The translations under genes and the position numbers were made by a program. A model generated the notes under the pieces. The model worked only from the letters and a program-made list of their open reading frames with translations. It did no database searches and was not told the origin of the DNA. Of a DNA stretch of 64,000 nucleotides, positions 27,075 to 34,090 are shown piece after piece. This DNA is from Dyella flagellata (GTDB lineage Bacteria; Pseudomonadota; Gammaproteobacteria; Xanthomonadales; Rhodanobacteraceae): contig NZ_BSOA01000002.1 in NCBI RefSeq assembly GCF_030160275.1, forward strand, positions 124,001-188,000, read 5' to 3'. Position 1 is the first letter of the stretch. Every line of letters starts with the position of its first letter.

Positions 27075-27114
27075 CAGGATTTACGAACCCCTTTCCACTG
27101 ATCAGGACACCACC

Positions 27115-27861
27115 ATGAGCAAGCTGCAAGGCAAAGTCGCCATCGTTACGGGCGCATCCAAGGGCATCGGCGCATCCATCGCCAAGGCATTAGGCGCGCA
27201 AGGCGCCTCGGTTGTGGTGAATTACGCCTCCAGCAAGGCGGGCGCGGACGCCGCGGTCGACGAAATCGTGAAGGCCGGCGGCAAGGCTGTGGCGGTGCAG
27301 GGTGACGTGTCCAAAGCCGCTGACGCGCAGGCGCTTGTCGATGCCGCCATCACCCACTACGGCCGCCTCGACATCCTCGTGAACAACTCCGGCGTCTACG
27401 AATTCGCGCCGATCGAAGCCATCACCGAGGAACAGTACGACCGGCAGTTCAACGTGAACGTGCGTGGCCTGCTGCTTACCACCCAGGCAGCCGTGAAGCA
27501 TCTGGGCGAAGGCGCCAGCATCATCAACATCGGTTCGCTGGTTTCGCGCATCGTGCCTGCGAATACCGTCGTGTACACCGCCACCAAGGGCGCGGTAGAT
27601 GCAATCACCGGCGTGCTGTCGAAAGAACTGGGCCCGCGCAAGATCCGCGTGAATGCGCTCAATCCGGGCATGGTGGAGACGGAAGGCACGCATGCCATCG
27701 GCGCCATCGGCGGCGATTTCGAGCAATACGCCCTGTCGACCACGCCGCTGGGCCGCATCGGCCAGCCGAACGACATTGCCTCGATCGCCGTATTCCTGGC
27801 TTCCGACGATTCGTATTGGCTGACGGGCGAGCGCTTATACGCCGGTGGTGGCGCGCGCTGA
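27115..27861 (+). CDS. SDR family oxidoreductase (FabG-like)
   Basis: This 248-aa classical short-chain dehydrogenase has the NAD(P)-binding motif TGASKGIG near residue 12, NNSG near 90, a catalytic Ser in NIGSLVSRIV and the Tyr-x3-Lys pair in VVYTATKGAVDA. NYASSK after the second strand suggests a preference for NADP. It reduces or oxidises a carbonyl or alcohol, but the substrate cannot be inferred. It is divergent from, and probably repressed by, the ArsR-type regulator next door. This pairing of a FabG-like SDR with an ArsR/HxlR-type regulator is common for quinone- or aldehyde-responsive enzymes. Confidence 0.92.
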   Translation: MSKLQGKVAIVTGASKGIGASIAKALGAQGASVVVNYASSKAGADAAVDEIVKAGGKAVAVQGDVSKAADAQALVDAAITHYGRLDILVNNSGVYEFAPIEAITEEQYDRQFNVNVRGLLLTTQAAVKHLGEGASIINIGSLVSRIVPANTVVYTATKGAVDAITGVLSKELGPRKIRVNALNPGMVETEGTHAIGAIGGDFEQYALSTTPLGRIGQPNDIASIAVFLASDDSYWLTGERLYAGGGAR

Positions 27862-27920
27862 TCCGCCTGGCATGGGTAGGGGCACAGAGCTGCAAGACGC
27901 CTCTACGATAGAAATAACGT

Positions 27921-28295
27921 TCACACCGCCCACGGCGGTGTGAACGGTGCACCATCGCCAATCACGGCCTGGCCACCGACTGGCAGAATCGCCACGGCAC
28001 GGAAGGCTTGCGGCCCAGGGTTATGGATTTCGAAATCGGTATCTGCCGGCACGATCAGTGCGCTACCTGGCGTAACTTCGAACGTTTCGTCACCTATCGA
28101 GGCCAAGGCGCGTCCATCCAGGGCGACGAGGGTTTCTTCACGCGTCAGCTGATGGCGGACCGCCGGAAGACCCGGCGGCAAGGTCACCAGCCAGACCGCA
28201 TTTTCCGTGGCGCCGCGGCTGGGTGACGCCATGCCTGTGAAGCTGGCGCCATGCAGCGTGAAGATAGGGGTTTGCGTGCTGTCGACTAGCGGCAT
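27921..28295 (-). CDS. Small cupin-domain protein
   Basis: This 124-aa single-domain cupin has the conserved patterns LVALDGRALASIGDETFEV and VTPGSALIVPADTDFEIHNP. The His residues usually seen in cupin motif 1 are mostly absent (RHQLTREETLVAL keeps one His and a Glu), so metal binding is uncertain. The frame is open to 28430, but I start at the ATG at 28295 (MPLVDSTQTPIF) because the longer form would run through the divergent promoter. It is divergent from the MarR-type gene and probably regulated by it. Confidence 0.8.
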   Translation of the reverse strand: MPLVDSTQTPIFTLHGASFTGMASPSRGATENAVWLVTLPPGLPAVRHQLTREETLVALDGRALASIGDETFEVTPGSALIVPADTDFEIHNPGPQAFRAVAILPVGGQAVIGDGAPFTPPWAV

Positions 28296-28321
28296 GACAC
28301 TCTCCGTTGCTCTCGAATATA

Positions 28322-28351
28322 ATTCACCTCGGATTATCAACCTAGGTGAAT
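28322..28351. promoter_or_regulatory. Candidate MarR operator overlapping the regulator ribosome binding site
   Basis: ATTCACCT and AGGTGAAT are perfect 8-bp arms separated by 14 nt in the 58-bp region between the cupin and MarR-type genes. The right arm contains AGGTGA, which is also the Shine-Dalgarno sequence of the MarR-type gene, so binding here would fit tight autoregulation. Confidence 0.6.
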
Positions 28352-28353
28352 CA

Positions 28354-28803
28354 ATGTCAACGGATTTTGGCGTGTTGCTCAATCTTGCCTTCGGCGCCTT
28401 CAAGGGAGGGCTGCACGAGCATCTGGCCAAACAGGGGTTCGACGATCTGGGGCCTTCCTTTGGCTATGTCTTCCGGTTACTCGACAAGAGACCGCAAAAC
28501 CTCCGCCAGCTGGCCAACGCCCTGCAGATCACGCCACAGGGCGCCTTGAAGATCGTGAACGACATGGTGGAAAAGGGTTACTTGATAAGACGCGACGACG
28601 CGCAAGATGCGCGTAGCAAGTTGCTGCTGCTGACCCCTCGCGCCACCAGCGCGATGGCAGCTGCGCGGCGCTTCCACGCCAAGTTCGAGCATGAGTTGGC
28701 CGCGCGAATAGGTGAAAAACACGCTGCATCCGCACGGCTGGCGATGGAAGATATCGCCTATCACTATGCTGCCCAGACCGACCTGAAACCTCGCCCGCTT
28801 TAA
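28354..28803 (+). CDS. MarR family transcriptional regulator
   Basis: This 149-aa regulator has a winged-helix DNA-binding core (RPQNLRQLANALQITPQGAL, then IVNDMVEKGYLIRRDDAQDA with the wing and the conserved D-R pair). Helical dimerisation segments lie at both ends, as in MarR proteins. I start it at the ATG at 28354, preceded by AGGTGA at 4-5 nt spacing; a longer in-frame start at 28207 would overlap the cupin gene. It probably controls itself and the divergent cupin through the palindrome at 28322-28351. Confidence 0.87.
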   Translation: MSTDFGVLLNLAFGAFKGGLHEHLAKQGFDDLGPSFGYVFRLLDKRPQNLRQLANALQITPQGALKIVNDMVEKGYLIRRDDAQDARSKLLLLTPRATSAMAAARRFHAKFEHELAARIGEKHAASARLAMEDIAYHYAAQTDLKPRPL

Positions 28804-28921
28804 ACGCGATCACTGGCGAGAGCACCACCACGGCAAGGTCTCTATCAGACCGCCATTCGAGCGCGCTGATGATGAAGGGTTGAAGCGCGGCGCCGGATCA
28901 ATCGGCGCGGCATACACTTGT

Positions 28922-29362
28922 TTAGCCGTTTGGCATGTCCAGGCTCGCCGCCTGGAAACGAAAGCAGTGGGCTCCTGCCGGATGCTGCCATCCCGTGCCC
29001 ATCGGTACATACCGGGGTAAGCGGTTCTCGCCCGTTCCCTCTCCGTCATACGCCAAGGCAAACATAGCGCAAAGGTGGTAACTGCCGTTATCCAACTTCT
29101 CGTAGACATAGGGTTTGCCGGTAACCGGGTCCTGCTTCCAGCGAGCCGCAACATCCATCGCGCTTATATCGTCCGGCAATACATGATGCCGTTCCCAATA
29201 GCCATGCACGTTGGAGGACAAAAAACCCAGGCTGGATAAGCGCTGGTCGTCCAGACGCAGCGCACGCTGATGCATGGGACTGCCCAATACGCACAAGCCA
29301 CCCCATACCGCACCGGCCATGGCGATCGAAGCAACAATCAGCAACACACGCCCAGCGTTCAC
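28922..29362 (-). CDS. Hypothetical membrane-anchored protein downstream of the DUF5671 gene
   Basis: This 146-aa protein has an N-terminal membrane helix (VLLIVASIAMAGAVWGGLCV) and a periplasmic part with RWKQDPVTGKPYVYEKLDNG, then SYHLCAMFALAYDG. The DP-x-TG-x-PY-Y-x-L pattern resembles the processed-domain tail of pseudopilin-like proteins, but there is no prepilin cleavage motif. I cannot assign a function. The ATG overlaps the end of the upstream gene by 4 bp, so the two proteins are likely produced together. Confidence 0.65.
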   Translation of the reverse strand: MNAGRVLLIVASIAMAGAVWGGLCVLGSPMHQRALRLDDQRLSSLGFLSSNVHGYWERHHVLPDDISAMDVAARWKQDPVTGKPYVYEKLDNGSYHLCAMFALAYDGEGTGENRLPRYVPMGTGWQHPAGAHCFRFQAASLDMPNG

Positions 29363-29997
29363 GGCGAAGCCTCGTCGCGGCGCAGATCCCGCAAGTAGTA
29401 GCCGAAAATCGTGCCCGCAATCGCTGCGGCCACCATCACCTTCAATACGAAACGCATAGTGATTTCACCACTGAGCAGACTATCCACCAGGGTGATCAAA
29501 TCCACGATCAGCACGATGGCCGCAACGAACAGCGTCAAATAGGTAAGCCATCGCCGCACCGCCGACTGGCGCTTTATCGCCTGCTGCTTCAGCTCGCGCC
29601 CGATTTTTGCGGAAACCAGCAGGAATACGGGAAAGGCAATGACAATGGTTGCGATCGACCAGCGAATATTTTTAGGGTTGCCGTTCTCATAGGACGACAC
29701 GATGCCGGGAAAGCTGCGGTTGATCAGTTCGAACAGCAGCTCACCCAAATGATAGGCGCTCAGGTACAGCGTGGTGAACAGCACCAGGTACAGAAAGGCT
29801 TCTCGCGCCGACAGATATGGGCGCGGTCTTGGTACCGGCACCGGGAACGCAACGTCAGCATAGCCAGTCAATGCCGCCTGCGTCTGTTCGGGGGCCCAGC
29901 CCGCGTCAGTCAATGCCTTGTCGATACTTGCGCGGGAACATCCTCGCGAAAGAGCTTCCCGTACGAATTGATCCAGATCCTGCATAGCACTGGCCAT
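29359..29997 (-). CDS. DUF5671-like membrane protein
   Basis: This 212-aa protein has a short cytoplasmic N-terminal domain (LDQFVREALSRGCSRASIDK, then ALTDAGWAPEQTQAAL) that looks like a UBA-like helical domain. Four to five membrane helices follow (AFLYLVLFTTLYLSAYHLGE, IVIAFPVFLLVSA, LTLFVAAIVLIVDLITLVDS, VMVAAAIAGTIFGYYL). This matches the DUF5671 type of integral membrane protein, whose function is unknown. I start it at the ATG at 29997 because AAGGA precedes it at 6 nt; the longer frame to 30096 is not convincing. It is translationally coupled to the gene after it. Confidence 0.75.
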   Translation of the reverse strand: MASAMQDLDQFVREALSRGCSRASIDKALTDAGWAPEQTQAALTGYADVAFPVPVPRPRPYLSAREAFLYLVLFTTLYLSAYHLGELLFELINRSFPGIVSSYENGNPKNIRWSIATIVIAFPVFLLVSAKIGRELKQQAIKRQSAVRRWLTYLTLFVAAIVLIVDLITLVDSLLSGEITMRFVLKVMVAAAIAGTIFGYYLRDLRRDEASP

Positions 29998-30142
29998 ACA
30001 TTCCTTCTCCCTGTCACTCCGAATTGAAGGGGCATAGCGCCCACTCAGCTCACTGCTGCCGATCAGCAAGCTGACATGAACGAAGGGCTGGAGCAAGGCA
30101 GATCCATGGCATTTGCCGGATCCCGGGGCGAGGTAACGCGCG

Positions 30143-30994
30143 TTAATGTGAAGCAGGACTCACCGCGCTTTTGGTATAGCCCTGCGCCTGCAGCCAGGCA
30201 TAGAAATCGTCGATCCAATGATCGCTGCTGGTGCCCTGCTTGCGCATGCCAAAGCCATGGCCGCCCGCGCTGAAAATATGGGCTTCGGGTTTATCGCCGG
30301 CGGCATTCAAGGCCGCATAAAAGCGGGTGACATCATCTAGAGCCACCGGATCGTCCTGCGCCCACGCCATGAAGATCGGCGGAAGTTTTGACGGGATAGG
30401 TGGCATCACGCCGAACGGGGCACCGTAAACGAGCGCAACGAAGTTGGGGCGCGCGGCAGGCTCGCTTTGCAGCAAGGCGGCAGAAGCCACCATGCCGCCG
30501 GCCGAAAACCCCATGAAGCCGATGCGGTCGGGCGCAACTCCCCATTGTGCGGCGTGCTGGCGAACGAGCTTGATGGCCTCAATGCCGTCGGCGATGCCGT
30601 ACTTGCCGGCTTCGTCCATGTTCAAGTCAGGCGGAATGCCCTCCTGCCGCTTTTCCACGGTGCGATACTTGAGTACGAAGGCTGCGATGCCTTTGCTTTG
30701 CAGCCATCGCGCCACGTCATTGCCTTCGATATCGATGGCCAGCGCCACGAACGCACCGCCCGGGGCGATGATGATGCCGGTGCCGGTAGCTTTGGCATGC
30801 TGCGGGAGATACGCCGTAAGCGTCGGCGTTACGACATCGATCACCACGCTACCGATGGGCGTATTCTTCTCGACCTGTTCCTTCTGCTTCCAGCTCTCCG
30901 AGCCTGGCGCAACGCCCGGCCACAATTTTACCGTCTGCGCGTAGCCGCAAAACGATATGAATAGCATCAAGGCCATCGCCGACAGTCGTCGCAT
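30143..30994 (-). CDS. Exported alpha/beta-hydrolase (acetyl-esterase / BD-FAE-like)
   Basis: This 283-aa protein has a signal peptide (MRRLSAMALMLFISFCGYAQ). Its alpha/beta-hydrolase fold has the oxyanion segment TGIIIAPGGAFVALAIDIEG, the nucleophile elbow GFMGFSAGGM (Ser), an Asp in FMAWAQDDPVALDDV and a His in EAHIFSAGGHGFGMR. This arrangement resembles bacterial xylan acetyl-esterases and feruloyl-esterase-like enzymes. The substrate is not determinable. I start at the ATG at 30994 because residue 17 of the longer frame begins a clean signal peptide. It is monocistronic here. Confidence 0.85.
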   Translation of the reverse strand: MRRLSAMALMLFISFCGYAQTVKLWPGVAPGSESWKQKEQVEKNTPIGSVVIDVVTPTLTAYLPQHAKATGTGIIIAPGGAFVALAIDIEGNDVARWLQSKGIAAFVLKYRTVEKRQEGIPPDLNMDEAGKYGIADGIEAIKLVRQHAAQWGVAPDRIGFMGFSAGGMVASAALLQSEPAARPNFVALVYGAPFGVMPPIPSKLPPIFMAWAQDDPVALDDVTRFYAALNAAGDKPEAHIFSAGGHGFGMRKQGTSSDHWIDDFYAWLQAQGYTKSAVSPASH

Positions 30995-31596
30995 GCCGTT
31001 CCCTTTTTTTGCCGCTGAATGGGCGTGCGGCGCGGACGTCACGAGAACAGGCTACCAAACCTTGGGCGCGCGATACCCGACAAGATTGGCCGGGCTGCCG
31101 CTTTGTCTTACTGCCTACGCAAGCTGCCATCCCCAATGCCCAGGCAAATGCGCCCCTTGCTGGCTGGGGCCGAGGGCGTGGAAGGGATGACCTCCACTGC
31201 GCGAACGGCTCGATCTTTTACTCCCCTGCGCCTTCCTTTGGACGCAAGAACTGCTGGCCGGGCCGCTCCATGGCCTCCCGTACGGCGACTGCGCAACAAC
31301 TGATCCAACCAGGCGGCGCGCATCATAATCTCCAATAAAGTTGATGTGAGTTCAAGTTACGCCCCAAGCATTCCGCGCAAAAGCGATATCTTCACAAGCC
31401 AGAATTGAATTTATCTCAAGTCTCTCTAGTGGCAGGACCGGCGCAAGCGAGCTGCCGGCGAGGCGATGGCCAGCATCCATCCGCACTCTGGCCTATTTGC
31501 CCCCCATAGCCGTCCCTTTTGCCCTCCCCTGCCCGCACGCCTTGGGAGACAGTGCGTAGGTACGCGCCGGTATGGCGCGTGGGGAGAGACTTTCAT
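30995..31596. other. Intergenic region upstream of the beta-helix/cytochrome operon
   Basis: About 600 bp between the esterase start and the beta-helix lipoprotein start, hence a divergent promoter region. Frames in this stretch overlap each other and show no family resemblance. The segment around 31330-31430 is AT-rich compared with its surroundings and is the best place for the operon promoter. No repeat was seen. Confidence 0.45.
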
Positions 31597-32832
31597 ATGC
31601 GCAACGCTTGCGGCTTGTTCGCCCTTTCACTGCTGCTATCGGCCTGCAGCCAACCGCAGAACACCACCCAGAACCAGGCCGACGCCTCGTTCGAGAGCAA
31701 GCTGGAGCAGCAATTGCTCGACGCCAAGCCCGGCAGCGTGATCGACATCCCGGCCGGTCACTACACGCTCAAGCGCGGCTTGAGCTTGCGCACCAACGGC
31801 GTGACCGTGCGCGGCGCGGGCATGGACAAAACCGTGCTCTCGTTCAAAGGCCAGATCGTCGGCCCCGAAGGCCTGTTGGTGAATGCCGATGACTTCACCA
31901 TCGAGAACCTCGCCATCGAGGACACCATGGGCGATGCGCTGAAGATCAACCAGGGCAGGAACATCACCATCCACGGCGTGCGCATCGAATGGACCGATGG
32001 CCCCAAGAGCACGAACGGTGCTTACGGCCTGTACCCGGTGAAGACGCAGAACGTGCTGGTGGAAGATTCGGTGGTGATCGGCGCCTCGGATGCGGGGATC
32101 TACGTGGGTCAGTCGAACAACATCGTGGTACGCCGCAATCGCGCCGAACAGAACGTGGCCGGTATCGAGATCGAGAACTCGGTCAACGCCGACGTGTACG
32201 ACAACACCGCGACCAAAAACACCGGCGGCATCCTGGTGTTCAACATGCCGAACCTGTCGCAGGAAGGGCATGCCACACGGGTGTTCCACAACAAGGTGTT
32301 CGCCAATAACACCGGCAACTTCGCCAAGAAAGGCGCGGCAGTGGCCAGCGTGCCGGCAGGCTCCGGCGTGGTGGTCAATTCCAACGACAAGGTGGAGATC
32401 TTCGACAACGACATCGCCGATAACCAGACGGCCAACGTGATCATCTCCAGCTACTTCTCCACCAACTACTACAACACGCGCGGTGTCGCCGCCGATTACA
32501 ACCCCTACCCCAAAGGCATCTACGTCTATGGCAACCGCTTCAAGGGTGGCGGCGATTCGCCGGATGGCCTGAAGCTCAAGACCCTGAAGGCCGCGGTCTA
32601 CGGCCTGGGCGGCAACTTCCCCGACGTGGTGTGGGACGGCTATGCCGATCCGAAGATCGCCGCAGACGGGCTGCCGCCGCCGGACGATCGCATTTGCATC
32701 CAGGGCGCCAACGGCGTGCTCAATGCCGATGGTCCGCATGATTACAAGAACCCAAGCACCGATGCCAAGCCGTTCCAATGCAGCTTACCCAAGCTGCCGC
32801 CGGTGGCGCTGAACCCGGAACCGAAAGTCTGA
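31597..32832 (+). CDS. Parallel beta-helix repeat lipoprotein (SO2929-like)
   Basis: This 411-aa lipoprotein has lipobox LSAC near residue 16 (LFALSLLLSACSQPQ). The rest is a right-handed parallel beta-helix with regular coils such as DSVVIGASDAGIYVGQSNNI, VVRRNRAEQNVAGIEIENSV and YDNTATKNTGGILVFNMPNL. A C-terminal region with ICIQGANGVLNAD follows. This protein type is found paired with an SO2930-family diheme cytochrome, and that gene follows 10 bp later here. I chose the ATG at 31597, preceded by GGGAGAG. It could bind or process a polymer or surface substrate, but no catalytic triad was recognised. Confidence 0.85.
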   Translation: MRNACGLFALSLLLSACSQPQNTTQNQADASFESKLEQQLLDAKPGSVIDIPAGHYTLKRGLSLRTNGVTVRGAGMDKTVLSFKGQIVGPEGLLVNADDFTIENLAIEDTMGDALKINQGRNITIHGVRIEWTDGPKSTNGAYGLYPVKTQNVLVEDSVVIGASDAGIYVGQSNNIVVRRNRAEQNVAGIEIENSVNADVYDNTATKNTGGILVFNMPNLSQEGHATRVFHNKVFANNTGNFAKKGAAVASVPAGSGVVVNSNDKVEIFDNDIADNQTANVIISSYFSTNYYNTRGVAADYNPYPKGIYVYGNRFKGGGDSPDGLKLKTLKAAVYGLGGNFPDVVWDGYADPKIAADGLPPPDDRICIQGANGVLNADGPHDYKNPSTDAKPFQCSLPKLPPVALNPEPKV

Positions 32833-32842
32833 AGAGTTGCCC

Positions 32843-34006
32843 ATGCCGACGAAAACGTGGATGCGCGGACTATTGCTGTGGTTTGCGCTGTTGTGCCTTG
32901 CTGCTTGCCACCACGGCATGCAACCGGTTGCCTTCCAGAGCGAGGGCTATCCGCAAAAACTCAGCGACTGGCACATAGTGGAAGCCCGCGATGGCGTCTT
33001 GCAGTTGAACGAAGGCGTGGTGCCGTACGAACTGAACACGCCACTGTTTACCGACTACGCGCACAAGCTGCGCACGATCTGGATGCCCAAGGGCGTATCG
33101 GCCCGATACAGCGCCACCGACACTTTTGATTTCCCGGTGGGAACCATCATCAGCAAGACCTTCTTCTACCCGCTGCCAAAAAATGAAGCGCGCAACGCCA
33201 CGGACGTTGCGCGCACCTACGACACCAGCCTCGATTTCGCGGCACCCGGGCAGGGCCTTGAACTCGCCAACGTGCATCTGGTGGAAACACGCCTGCTGGT
33301 ACGACGCAAGGACGGCTGGGTGGCCATTCCCTATGTCTGGAATGCCGAGCAGACCGAGGCAAGGCTCGCCCGCACCGGCGACGTGCAGGCGCTGACCTTG
33401 GTAAGCGACAACGGCGAACGCGAGAATTTCAACTACGTGGTGCCGGACCAGAGCCAGTGCGTGAGTTGCCATGCGCACGACTGGACCACACGCGCGCTGC
33501 AACCGATCGGGCCGAAGGCGCGCCACCTCAATCGCGACTATCGCTATGCCGATGGCGACGAAAACGAACTCGCGCACCTGATACGCGTGGGGTATCTCAC
33601 CGGTGCGCCGACTCCGGCCGATGCGCCACGCAACACCAACTGGACGGACACGCACGCTTCGCTCGATGCGCGCACGCGCGCCTATCTCGACATCAATTGC
33701 GGCCATTGCCACAACCCGAAAGGCGCAGCCAATACCACCGGACTGACGCTGGATATCGCCACGCCCGAAGACCGCCACATCGGCATCTGCAAGCCACCGA
33801 CGGCGGCGGGGCAAGGTACCGGCGATCACTTGTTCGACATCGTGCCCGGCCATCCCGACGACTCGATCCTGCCCTACCGGCTTGGCTCGGCCGAACCGGG
33901 CACGATGATGCCGGAGATCGGGCGCAGCACCGTGCACAAGGAAGGGCTGGCGCTGATCAAGGCATGGATTGCGTCACAGCCGGGGGAATGCCTGGTGTTG
34001 CATTAG
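32843..34006 (+). CDS. SO2930-family diheme c-type cytochrome lipoprotein
   Basis: This 387-aa protein starts with a lipoprotein signal (LLLWFALLCLAACHHG). It carries two c-type heme sites: CVSCH (Cys206, Cys209, His210) in the central part and CGHCH (Cys286, Cys289, His290). Met residues in GTMMPEIGRSTVHKEG could serve as a distal ligand. The N-terminal region (NEGVVPYELNTPLFTDYAHK) is characteristic of this family. It should transfer electrons in the periplasm from an unknown oxidation. It directly follows its usual beta-helix partner and precedes a TonB receptor and an aldehyde dehydrogenase. Start ATG at 32843; a TTG two codons earlier is unlikely. Confidence 0.87.
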   Translation: MPTKTWMRGLLLWFALLCLAACHHGMQPVAFQSEGYPQKLSDWHIVEARDGVLQLNEGVVPYELNTPLFTDYAHKLRTIWMPKGVSARYSATDTFDFPVGTIISKTFFYPLPKNEARNATDVARTYDTSLDFAAPGQGLELANVHLVETRLLVRRKDGWVAIPYVWNAEQTEARLARTGDVQALTLVSDNGERENFNYVVPDQSQCVSCHAHDWTTRALQPIGPKARHLNRDYRYADGDENELAHLIRVGYLTGAPTPADAPRNTNWTDTHASLDARTRAYLDINCGHCHNPKGAANTTGLTLDIATPEDRHIGICKPPTAAGQGTGDHLFDIVPGHPDDSILPYRLGSAEPGTMMPEIGRSTVHKEGLALIKAWIASQPGECLVLH

Positions 34007-34090
34007 CAGTGGCATGCAGCGCGGGCCGGGGCGCGAATCCCGGCCCGCATCGGCCGGCAGGCCTTGGGTTCATAGGGGAAAGGAAACAAT

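Noticed and set aside
31009-31338. 109-aa frame upstream of the beta-helix gene
   Set aside because: Several overlapping frames on both strands with no ribosome site or family resemblance.
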